DNA of 64,000 bases, from NCBI GenBank assembly GCA_024349245.1, contig JALDNG010000727.1:1-64000 (forward strand), in the 5' to 3' direction. How positions within the stretch are numbered: position 1 is the stretch's first letter; every line of letters starts with the position of its first letter. The notes under the pieces were generated by a model, which saw only the letters and a list, made by a program, of their open reading frames with translations, was not told where the DNA came from and did not search any database. The translations under genes were made by a program, and so were the position numbers. Source of the stretch: Neodontobutis hainanensis. Lineage: Eukaryota; Chordata; Actinopteri; Gobiiformes; Odontobutidae. Positions 43,556-54,864 of this stretch are shown here, in pieces.

Positions 43556-44103
43556 CTGTTAACACATAAACATCATCATCATTTAACATTGTGTGTATGT
43601 TGGATATCAAATATGCAGATTGAAATTACAATTCAAACTACAAAAAACACAATAATAAAAAAAAACTAAATATAGTTCACCTCAAAGTGCCCTTTTCACG
43701 CTGGAAAGTACAGACTCCTAATGACCAGGACAAGCATTCAGAGTTAGAGTCTTTTTTCTTTTTTTCTTTAAGAACTATGTTTTCTTCTTCATCAGCCCTT
43801 TTTTATTTCAGCATCTGTCTTAGGAAAATCCTACATCACAGAGGGGAAAATAGTTAATGTATGGTAACTTCTATTAAAAGAACAGAAACAAAAACACTTA
43901 CCTCAATACTGAGGCCTTTGATCATTTGTGTAGCATGATATATTCGGAGGGCCCTACACTGTGTGAGTGTCAGAGCGTGATCAGAAACTTTGATGGTTCT
44001 TACCTCATTCTCAGCTGCCTGTTAGTTTAAAAATATAAATTATTTTCTGTAGAATACTTATTATACATTGAAACAAATAAAAAATACATTTATTTGTACA
44101 TAC

Positions 44104-44518
44104 AGAACACACAAAGATGCCACAGTTATCACTATCTCTCTGTCTCCACTGTTGAGGAACAGTTGTCTGCCATCCTGTAAGGCCTCCATGGTTTCTGAAA
44201 ACATTACTGTAGTCATTTTGTTAAATGTCACATCTTTCTAGCAACCACGGTGATGTACACACACAATTGTATTAATAACACACCTCAGAAGAGCCATGTC
44301 TTCATTGCTGATTGTTGAGTGTGTTTTTAATGAGTCATATACCCTTATTTCTTTTTTTGTGAAATCCAAAACCTACCAAATAAAAAATGTATTAATCAAG
44401 TTATTAATGAGTGCATGGTTTAAATGGGACCCATAATACATACCCACAGAACAAAGTGATTCCCTGTCTCCGATGTTTGGTGTCCTACTAGCCTTGGCAA
44501 AAATATTCTATCTGCAGT
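44104..44518 (-). CDS. Ulp1/SENP-like (C48) protease exons, copy B
   Basis: Three minus-strand exons with canonical splice sites. 44,518-44,444 ends NHFVLW (catalytic His). 44,372-44,284 encodes VLDFTKKEIRVYDSLKTH (the Asp and the Y-D-S-L signature). 44,194-44,104 encodes QQWRQRDSDNCGIFVC (oxyanion Gln and catalytic Cys). Together they form a compact Ulp1-type deSUMOylase-like domain. Exons 44,769-44,810 and about 44,906-45,066 lead from the large CHHG exon. Ulp1 domains are known in several eukaryotic DNA-transposon proteins, which supports a transposon origin, but a host SENP-like gene is possible. Confidence 0.65.
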
Positions 44519-45326
44519 CTGAAAGTGTACAATTATATTAGCATAAAACACATACAGAACATTTAAAATAATGTATTGTTTACTTTCAAGAACTTCAACG
44601 TGGACTCTTGAACTGATGATGATGTAAACCAGTCTCGGCTCCAAATAACAAAATCAAAATTTGCTAAACTTACAGACTTAGAAGAGGCAAAAGATATTGA
44701 TTAGGATGAATTATTAATTATTAACAAAAGGTAATAGTTATTTCAACTGCACAATTCAATAATTTTACCTTTGTGCATGTCTTGGCTATCTGTGCCACTC
44801 TAAAATGAACTGCCTAGATAAAATACAATGTCAGGACAAAATTATTAAACACACAATGATGTTAGTATCAATACAAATATTTATAACAACTTTAGGTTGA
44901 ACTTACATCATCAGTTAACCAAGGCATTCCCCGGGACACTCGATCCAGCAGATTTAAAGGACAAACACTTTTAATGTCTCTGATAGTAACTGGGAACTTT
45001 TTCCCAATTTTGGTAAAGGTGATGGTTTCGTTGTGTCCCCCAGAAAGTATTGTTTTTAAGAGAGCCTACCAAAGGAAACAATTGCAATTACATAAAAATA
45101 TATATGTGTAATTTTATTAAAAATAGTACTGAGTAAAATACTATTTCACAAACCATGTCATCTTCAGTGGCAGAATAATTACTTAAGCTAAATGTCTCTG
45201 CTGATTCAGAAGAATGTTGTGATGAGACAAAAGCCTTAATCTCCTTGTTCTTTGCTAATAAGTTAAAGACAATTGTTTTGTTAAATGAATTTTTGTAAAT
45301 AAATGCTGCAGATAATATAAACCTAC

Positions 45327-45998
45327 CAGAAGATTCGAAAGTTGCCATGGTCTCCCAAAACAAGTGGGATGGAAGACTGTTTTTCCACAGCAGTCATGAA
45401 GTGGCTGTTTATGGCAAAGTTATGAAGTTCCACTAAGACTCGTATTGTCTGTTTGAAGTGAATTTCATTCATCTGAGTAAGAGAGTATCTAATGACAGCT
45501 AACTCTCGGTTGAATTGTTTGGCAACTGATGAATTTACATGTGCACGTAAATCAGGACACAAGTTTAGCCTCCTCATTTCTTCTTCTGGTCTTTTTTGTT
45601 TTTTCTGATGAAAACGATCATACAGTGCATATCGTTGCACTGTTTTTGTGACGGGGTGTGGAGTGATCCATGGGTTGGCATCAAGGGAGGGAGGCTGCAG
45701 TGATGAAAAGTTCAGATTTTTTACCCATGGCATTTCAACTTTAAGTTCTTTAGAAATTGCTTTGACAATGTTCTCACTTGTGGGTATACACAGTCTACCA
45801 TCGTTTGGCTGAAAAAAGAGTTGTTTACTTGATTGTTCATGTGTCTAGCAACTTGGCCAGACACATCTGAAATAAAGCATGTAGGAAATGTCTTGAAACT
45901 TAAAAGACCGTCTACATGGTCCCTTGCAGATTCAGTCCAGTTCAAAAAGTTGATATAATACACCACTCCATGATGGCAGGAGAAATGCAATACACCAC
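45327..45998 (-). pseudogene. Large CHHG (KDZ-like) exon, copy B, frameshifted
   Basis: Equivalent of 922-1,594. Copy B reads TTTACTTGATTG where A has TTTACTTCGATTG. This loss of one C near 45,829 splits the ORF into 45,721-45,990 and 45,323-45,733. Splice signals are otherwise kept. Confidence 0.55.
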
Positions 45999-46072
45999 CT
46001 GAAAAGAAGATTTTTTATTTTTGGATAGAAATATATACAGCTTGTATTACCAAAATCTGGCTTCAAACTTAC

Positions 46073-46220
46073 CTCCAGTTTTGTTGACCTTCATAAAGAG
46101 CTTTGGATAAATGTCCTTAAAGTTCACCAGCTCTTCTAATCTATTTATGAGGTCAGTGATGCTGCCTTCATCTGAGACCCCTAGAGCAAGACATGCCTCT
46201 TGTAGTTCTTCCTTTCGAGG
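46073..46220 (-). CDS. SAP-like exon, copy B
   Basis: Same 148-nt exon and splice sites as 1,669-1,816, apparently identical in the coding part. Confidence 0.5.
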
Positions 46221-47512
46221 CTATAACCATTCAGACTACACTGGGTGAGTGCTTTATTCCCAATAAGCTTTGCGAGTCTTTTTTTTACATCAGGTAAGTG
46301 TGTAGCCAGTGTATTGACATGTGTGTTTGGTGCTGGCTGTCCTTGTTGTATGTCTTTACTTGTTGCGGTTTGGGACGTTACTTGTCTCTTGACAGAGATC
46401 GGCTCCAGTTTCCCTGACGAGATGACTTCCTTAAACAGCCTACTGCTCGATGTCCCTCTTCTCCACAGTAAAAGCAGTGAGGACAATCAGGACGATTTTG
46501 TTCAAGATACAATGCACAGCCACGTTGTTTTGTGTTCGTCACTTGCTTTGCTTTTCATGTGTTGGCTCATTTGCTCTGCTTTTTGTGATTGCAGATATAC
46601 TTGTTAACTCTTCAACTTTTTAAAACCAGTTGTTGTATTAGGTCTGTCTTTTATCATTTCTCTTCACACAAGTGTCGTCTTTTGTCACAGGGCTCTGAGC
46701 AGCATTCACTTCAGTGAACCTTGTGCATGGGCACCTCTGGGGCGTGTCACTGGACCTAGGCGTCGCTGCCTTTTCATCACTAATTACTTTTTGAGATGTT
46801 TGAGTATTGCTTCATGAGTAACTGAAGGGTCAGCTAGTAATGGTTTTAGTTCTCTTTGAATGTCACTGTGTTTGTGTCCTAGCCCGATACACAGTATGGA
46901 GAAACACATCTTGGACCGTACTAGCAGAGTACTTTACATCTGTGGCTATGTTTTTGAGGCAAGCAGGATCTTCTGCTTAAGGCCTATGACTCGATAGAGG
47001 AACTGCTGGGGTCTCACCCTCACCTTGCTTAGTGCACATTAGTTCTTGGAACAAATCTATGTTGGTCTGTTCATGAAAGTGGGAGTGCAAAAGTCTTTTA
47101 TTTCTCCTACTGTCAGTTCATCTTTAGTCATCAGCATGTCTTTGAAATGACCAGGTTTGATAACTCTTAAGACAGTTCTGACTATTTCAGCATCGCTCAA
47201 CTGATCTTTAAACCCTTCTTCGATCTGACAACAAACATTGTTATAGCTTATTTCTGATCTCTTGGATTTTGAACTCTCTACGGTGGAGGTATGAGAGATC
47301 TCTGAGTGACACAACTTTTTCATGTGTGGGGTTTTCAATTGAGTTGTTTTGTGCTCTAAACTGCGATTTAGGCTGTATTTTTACAGTGACTGCAGTACAG
47401 GCTGAGCAGCGACTGTGGGCATGTACTGTCAGATTCTTTTACTTAGCTCCTCATAACTAGTAAGCAGCTCCTGGATTTCTGTACTGTTTGCGCTCACATC
47501 TTAGTGGGGAAC
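46221..47512 (-). pseudogene. gag: Retroelement gag fragment, copy B
   Basis: Copy of 1,817-3,107 with the same blocks: QIEEGFKDQLSDAEIVRTVL at 47,057-47,338 and the CCHC knuckle near 46,450-46,490. It differs by a few substitutions and indels and is also non-functional. Confidence 0.6.
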
Positions 47513-50500
47513 TGTTATAATAATTTTAATTCTTATGTTTAGAGTTACTGGGGGCTTATAGTTCTCTTCAGGTCATGTCAAATTCATGTCATGTCCTTCG
47601 TGCTAATCCAAGCATGAAGTAGACATAACTAGACTGAGACATGGCTTGTCACGGGACTCTTGCTCCTGGACCATTGTGAACGCCTCTCACCAAGGACGTC
47701 ACTGTGTTGTATATAATCCCATGTTATGTTTACATCTGGGAGCAAACCTCTCGCTGTAATATTGTGCTGCTTTGCTCATCCTTGCAAGCAATTAAAACTT
47801 GGCCATTGCTTGTTAAATTATAATTGGTCTCCGTGTCTCTCTGGTTAAATATATGGATATAAAATATTCCTATAACATTTGGGGGCTCGTCCGGGAGATC
47901 AATACCTGCTGTTTCTCATGCGGAAAAGTGAAACTGACGTGCACGGGGGAAATGCACAAAGCATTTGTCTGTAAGTCCTGAGACTATTGTTTTTAAATAG
48001 TCCGGGCCAGACCTTCACTATCTGTGTGTGAGACTCAGTGACGATATCTGAACAAAGAGAGAAAAAGAGAGGAGACATTCAAAGACGTCCGGCTGAGGAA
48101 CAACTGGACCATTGGAATTCTGATTCAGGTAACCAGCTGGTTAAAATTTTATTTTTGTGTGAATGGAACGAACAAACCTTCCGGAAGTAGTGGTTTGGGT
48201 TACTTCTGCTGGTTCGGTGGTTACATGTGTTTATCTGAGAATATTTACATGTGAGTATCATAACGGTAGAAGAACGCTGAACGCTGTCCGTCCTGTGGGG
48301 CGGAGGGAAAAAGCGTGTGTTTTGTGTCAAGACCTTACCTATAAGTGTAAGTGAGGCCTTAACGGGACAAGTTTGATGTTGATCGGTGTTAAAGACTGTG
48401 ATCTTGCTGGATTGTAAGCTGTCTAGATACCTGGTGCTCTGTAAGTTTTTACGGGGTCTTTGAATCTGACTCCCACGAATGATCACGTGCGAGCTCTTCG
48501 ATATAGAGAAGATGCCTGATTACAATAAGGAGTATGAGGTCTGGATGTTGCTGGTCCGGTTGAGGGCAAGATTTGATACAGATCAACAACACGGGTCCTA
48601 ACGCGCCGCGCCCTCATTAGGCTGGCCTTTACCTATGGGCGTCGGTCATGCAAGGTGTGTTGGACACACAGGTAACTCGAGTATGGACTATTATCGAGAT
48701 TCTTAACACCTTTAAGTGAGATACATAGGTCCGAAGTCTATATGAGACTTGGTAAAGCAGGCCTGCAGAGAATTGTTCACTGTGTGACGCAGTGAGATAA
48801 AGCCCACAGAAGTAAGTGGCTTTAATGAAGTTTATCTAACCTGAAGGGTTAGTGAGTAAAAGTCTGAGTAAAAGGTGTGGTTGAGAGAGTGATTGTGATG
48901 CGACTGTGGATTGAATGCAGTTGATTTTATTGAAAGAAGTTGATTCAGTCTGAATAATGAGAACTAACATCAGTCAGCCTGAATGTGAAAAAGAATTAAC
49001 TTAAAGCTTAAGCTAAGATAAGTTAATGTGACTCAGAGAATCTGATCCATCTGAGGAAAAATAGCAAGAAATACGTATTTATGTAAATTACAAATACCTG
49101 CATGCGAGGAGTTAATTAGAAAAATAGTAACAGAAAATCTAACATTGTGACACAATTGTTCAGGTGAGTTAACCTTAATTTGATCCATCTGAGTAAGAAC
49201 AAAAGCCTACGAGAGTGAGGGGCTTACACTTTTGAGAATAATATAATGTATAATGTTGACCTAAAGTTAAAAGAAGTTGTGTATTAGGATTAATGTTGTA
49301 TGAATGGGCACCATTGTTGAATGTCTAAGAGTGTGAACATTAACAAAGGGTTAATGGTTTTGTAGAAAAAGTTTGAGAACTGAGTTGAAAGCAGTGATTT
49401 AAACAATTACGAGAAAGAAAAATAGCTTAAAAATAGCTTATGAAAGATATTTTTCTAGGCTTCCTGTGTAACAGAGAAGAAAAAAAAAAAAAAAAAAAAG
49501 GGGGAGAAGCCATTTTGTGAAAAGAAAAATGAGTTTTTTTTAAGAAAGGAAGGTACACATGGACTTCAAAACACTAATCATTTGTATTTTTCTTTTATGT
49601 CCTGTGAGATTTTTAGGTCTCGTCCTCTCCGCTCAAACCAGTGCAAACTTCCTCTGCCCTTCCCACACACACCTGCTCCTTTATGACAGACGCTGCAGAA
49701 AGACAGCAGCAAAACAAACGGTAGGATTAACATATTCCAGACAAATGTTTATCTGTATTTATTTTAAACTGTATCTATTGAGAGAGACCAAAGAGGAATT
49801 TGTAAATTAAAGTTTGAAATTGTGCGAAACTTGACCTTAATGTGAATGTAATGTATTTTTCCGAGGGAAAATGCACCATTGGCCATGGTTGCCATGGAGA
49901 CCGGCAGCGGGGCTGTGGTGGGCGTGGCAGAGGAGAGGGCACTGAGAACAGGAGAGGAGGCCGACACTGGGTCCAGACAAGAGAAGGACCTTTGACTGAC
50001 CCTTGAACAGGTCAGGAACATAAACACATATGCACACAAACAGACATCTACAGAAGGTAAATGTGCTTTTGAATCTTTTGAATTATGAGAAAAGTTTATA
50101 AATAGTCTGTTAAAGAACAGATATTGTATTGAGTTTGTGTGACACAGCAGAGAGGAGATTAAAGATTTGACGACATATATATTTTGTTCCAAATGTTTCC
50201 TCCTGTGAGCCTTTGGGTCTCCGCCCACCTCGACAGCAGCATGCCGTCCCACGACTGTCCAAACCCCGCCACACTCCTGTGGCCAGCCGCTCCACCAAGG
50301 CCTGAAGGGATCTGCCCAATGCGCAGCGATTCGGACAATTTAGTGTAATATGCACTGAATTTAACAAAAAGAAAGAGGCTTTTCTCAATGACACAAAGCC
50401 TGAAATAAAAACTGATTATGTTGTTTTCTCCGAGGAAAATGCACAAATTCCTATGGTCACCGGAGCAGGCTGGGCCGGGGATTGGAGGTGGTGGGGGTGC

Positions 50501-53339
50501 AGCGTGACTGGGGGCGGAGCGAAGTGTGGAGGCCCAGACCCAGGCCACAGCAGGAGCAACACTGAGCAACACTGAGCAACACTGACCGAACATCAGGAGT
50601 TAAGTCATGTACACACACCACATGACACTTAAAACACACACAAAGACAGAACACGGAAGTGAAAATGTTAAAAGATCCGAAACTTTAGATCCAAAATAAA
50701 AGTATTGATTAGTATTTTGCAAAACAATGGTATGTATCTATTAGTACGAGAACTAATAGAGTTCCTTAATTTCAGTGTGGTTCAAAAACACGATATAACG
50801 TTTATGAAATGTTCACTTTGTAATCAGAAGAATTTAAAAATGTGTCTTGAAGTGAATTGCGCAGTAGGTATTTCTCTAACAGAGAGAGGTTTTTTCCTCT
50901 CCCAAAACAAACCTTGTTTGGGAGCACAAAGGAATTTTTCACAGAACGGAGCGAGAAGTGTTTTGGTTTTTCCGTTTTTGTTTTGGTTTTGATGTTGGCT
51001 CCACAATCATTTTGTGTGGGAGCCTTTACATCCGATTCAAGGTCTAGGAGACTTATTTAGGAAACAGTTTGACCTTCTGAAAGGTCTGTGGGAAAAATAT
51101 AGTCCACCTTGGGATGTAATTTAATTTTTTTTTTGGTACGACCAATTTGTTGTTTTTAGAATTAGAAACTAAACGACAACTAAGGTTTGAGTATTGTTTG
51201 AGAAAATATTGTCTAAGTAAGTAGAGAAACTGAAATGAAGACAGAATAAATAATAACCAATGGGTTTTTGAAATGGTAATTTCTAATAAAGGTATATATC
51301 TAAAACTAAATAATAGATGCTAAAAGGAGTCATCTTTACAGTAAAGTTTTAAACTGCAAGGTCATTTTGTAAACTGGGAATTGAAAACTTACCTAAGTTA
51401 AAACTATCTAAACAATCTTGAAGGATTGGAGGTGGTTTATTTGAAAAGTTTAAGTTAAAGTGTTAAAGCATAAGACAAAGTGCTCACTGGGTTTAATAAC
51501 TGCTTGAAGTGATTTAAAGAGAAAAAAAGTTTTTGATGAATCTGATTTAAGGTTGGAACAGACTAACACAAGAGTCTGTCCTTTTGAACAGAATTGAATA
51601 GTGTTTTGGTTGAACTTTGGAGGTGTTTATGGAAAACACTGAGTGAAATTTTTGGAAACTAAAGATTAAAATTTTAAGAGGTTTAATCTTTGCAGGTTTT
51701 AAATTAACATTACTAACTATTAACTGAGTTCAATGGTGGTGAATGTGAATAAATGAAGAGATGTGGTTTGTTTTATTTATTGAACACCTGGCGTTGAGAC
51801 TGAGTTTTACAGAGACAATGTGGAACAATTCTAGACTAAACAAACCCCTGAAGAATTGTTATTATAAAGGGTAAATGCAGAGAAATTAACACAGAACTTA
51901 CTTAATTTTATGAAAAGTCTTTCTTTTAAACGACAGTCACATGGTGATGGTGTTTTGGAGGAGAGAGAGAGATGAGGTGTTTGAGCAGCTGAAGGAGGCT
52001 GTCCTGTTACAAGGTTAACTCCCCAAGGGAGGGAAGAGTTTTGTTTTTGAGGATTTTATTTCTAAAGGAATTAATTTGAAGTGATTGAATAATATTCTGA
52101 GGATTTTCTAATTAGATTGAGAATTTAAAGTCTTTGGCTAAAAATTCTGTAACGATAGATCATGAGAAACTGGTGCTGATCTATTTTAAAAAATATTACT
52201 ATGATTGCAGATGATACCACTTACAGTTACAGGTAAAGACCTACAACTAATGGTAACTAAAATTAAAACTGAACTAAACAAAATTAAGTTCAAATATAAC
52301 AGAAACAACAGTGATGCTGTTTGGAAAACATAAAGAAGATGAATAATTAGAAATGATAATTGATAGACTGAAATTTTAAAATGATCAATGGCACTGGCCT
52401 TTCATTTTATGATTTTATGTTTATTATTTTTATTTTTTTTATTTTTGTTTTGAGCCATGAGTTTCCAGGTCTCAAAAAAGAGAAGGAGAAGAAGATTTAA
52501 ACTACTGTATTAAAACTGTATTAAAGTGAAGGTGATGTGTGTAAAAGAGTAATGTAGGGATGTGTTAATACAGTAAAAGAGTTTAAATAAAAATAAATAA
52601 AGAAAGAAAGTTGACAGGACCGTTCTGGAGAAACACTGTTTGGTCTGATTGAGCCAAACCTTTCAGATTAAAGTAGATTTCCAGCAGACCATATCTGTGG
52701 AAACAGGGTTTATCTGTGTTTCATTGTAATGGTTTGATCATTTTAAGAGCTTGTATGGTTTCGTTTGACGAAAGCCTGAAGGGCACTTTCTATGGGTCTA
52801 AAAATGTCAGAGAACGTTTGATTTGTTGGTTTGTATTTTGTTTTGATGGAAGCCAACCACAGAAGGTACCGGCTTAGAAGGCCCTGCTGGGTTTTCGCTT
52901 TGTCAAAAGTAAACAACTCACACTCAAGCTAGTAGATTGTTTATGCTAATTGTTATCAGCATAAAGAGGGGGGAATGTTATAATAATTTTAATTCTTATG
53001 TTTAGAGTTACTGGGGGCTTATAGGTCTCCTCAGGTCATGTCAAATTCATGTCATGTCCTTCGTGCTAATCCAAGCATTAAGTAGACATAGCAAGACTGA
53101 AACATGGCTTGTCACGGGACTTCTGCTCCTGGACCATTGTGAACGCCTCTCACCAAGGACGTCACTGTGTTGTATATAATCTCATGTTATGTTTACATCT
53201 TTAAGCAAACCTCTCGCTGTAATATTGTGCTGCTTTGCTTCTCCTTGCAAGGATTAAAACTTGGCCATTGCTTGTTAAATTATAATCGGTCTCTGTGTCT
53301 CTCTGGTTAAATATAAGGATATAAAATATTCCTATAACA
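47513..53339 (+). mobile_element. ERV-X, copy B (no ERV-Leu, 1.48-kb internal deletion)
   Basis: LTRs at 47,513-47,877 and 52,976-53,339, with a complete tRNA-Pro primer site (47,880-47,896) and polypurine tract (52,963-52,975). The empty ERV-Leu target is TTGGACACACAGG at about 48,660. At about 52,877 GGCTTAGAAGG joins CCCTGCTGGG, skipping the part equivalent to 18,617-20,104 of copy A. Confidence 0.85.
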
Positions 53340-53368
53340 GGATCAGTCATTGTGTCTTCTGTTTCATT

Positions 53369-53732
53369 TTACTGTAAGTTATCATTAATCTGACTTTGAA
53401 CAGTGTCATTGATCTGGGTGTCTGGGGACGGGGCTATTGGTTCTAACAAATCACGACTTTGGATGAGCTCATTAATAACATCTTTGAGCTGTAGCAAATA
53501 TGACATCCCAATGTCTTCAGACTCAAATAAAGTTTTACTGCACATAACATCACTGATGATGTCATCACTGATACTGGAAACAACTCTCCTCGTCCCCTGA
53601 CGTAAGACCTGGCTGGTCCCCTCCAGTAATGGGCCCCAGGGCTTTGGCAGTCTGGAACAGTTCATCCGGTGATAGGGTGAGCAGGGTTTTCTGGACGCCC
53701 CACATCAAGTTTCTCCTCTCACCATCAGCCAT
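53369..53732 (-). pseudogene. Gag-like N-terminal ORF, copy B
   Basis: Starts at 53,732 with the same N-terminus as 20,941. In this frame it passes through GDEESCFQYQ to a stop, while the continuation (SDDIISDVMCSKTLFESEDI) is in another frame, so this copy is broken too, at a different place from A. The family is tentatively gag-like. Confidence 0.45.
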
Positions 53733-54348
53733 GGCTGTCTCCCTTTCACATAGTCACACACCGTCTCCCCGTACGGGCCACCAAGAAACTGTAGCAGGTA
53801 TTGGCCGGTGGACCCACTACAAAAAAAAGAACAAATGAGGCGGACCCACGATCAGTTCTTGTTCTCTTTGGCTGCATCTGCCGGTCTGACAGAGCAGCGC
53901 CAGAAGAGCACATGCCGTCTCACAAGGGCGCTGCCACCTTGTGGCAGAAAATGGTACTGCACCACATCACATTTTCACATTTAATGTACATCAATGATGA
54001 AACCACACAATAATGAAATTAAAACAATGTGACTGACCACACATTGCTGTGTGTCACATAGACGTAGATGTGTAAAAAACAGAGCATGAAGCCACTGTTT
54101 CATTAAGTCTAAATCAGACACAAATGCTAACTTGGATTCTGGTAAAGTTTCAATTCTGGTTTTAATGGATCTCACTGCGGCATTTGACACAGCAGTGTCA
54201 AATGAGTTTGACGAGGCAGAGCAGGAGAGAATAGATTAGAAAAATTCCTGAGAGGATCTTGACTGGTTTCAGGGGACTGAGGATAAAACAGTCTCATAAA
54301 TCTGTAGTTTCTTAGCTGTAGGTTTGTGTCCTGATTGCTGTTGAACAA
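53733..54348. other. Spacer left of tRNA, copy B
   Basis: Equivalent to 20,942-21,555. No confident gene. Confidence 0.4.
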
Positions 54349-54440
54349 GCTCCAGTGGCGCAATCGGTCAGCGCAGTACTTATAAGACAGTTACCTGCAG
54401 AGTAATGCTGAGGTTGTGAGTTCAAATCTCACTTGGAGCA
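54349..54440 (+). tRNA. tRNA-Ile (UAU), copy B, 2-nt deletion in the D-arm region
   Basis: Same as 21,556-21,649 but reads GTCAGCGCAGTAC where copy A has GTCAGCGCGCAGTAC. Loss of one GC removes two bases at the D-stem/anticodon-stem border. Acceptor, anticodon and T arms are unchanged. It is probably impaired or a pseudogene. Confidence 0.75.
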
Positions 54441-54864
54441 GCTTTTCTTAAAAAAAAACAAACATGCATGCATAAATTTTTGGTGACTTTGGTTTGTTTC
54501 AGTAAGGCTATCATATTTGAATATATATATTTTAAGTTCCCTTCCTGTTGCTCTTCCTTAATGTTTTAAATCCATCGCATGTCTCATCTTGTATAGGTCA
54601 CAAGTTCAAACCATGGCCACTGATCCGCTCTCTAGTTGTTAGGAAGTGCGTGCCTCTCCTCCAGGTGTGTGTGCTGTATGTCACTGCCATCTGGCCCAAA
54701 AGTCCAAACAGGAAGCAAGAACAAATCCTTGATGATACAGGTCAGTAGTTAAATTGTCTCTGTGGGGTTTCTTTGCAAAAGGCAGCCGCAGCCCACAGCG
54801 TCCCTGCCATCTCCACACTCTGTAAACCCAGAAGCTCAAAATAATTAAAAAGACTGAGTGGTAA

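Noticed and set aside
48660..48680. Solo LTR or excision scar of ERV-Leu in copy B
   Set aside because: Copy B has no LTR sequence at the site, only the contiguous target, so it is an unoccupied site rather than a scar.
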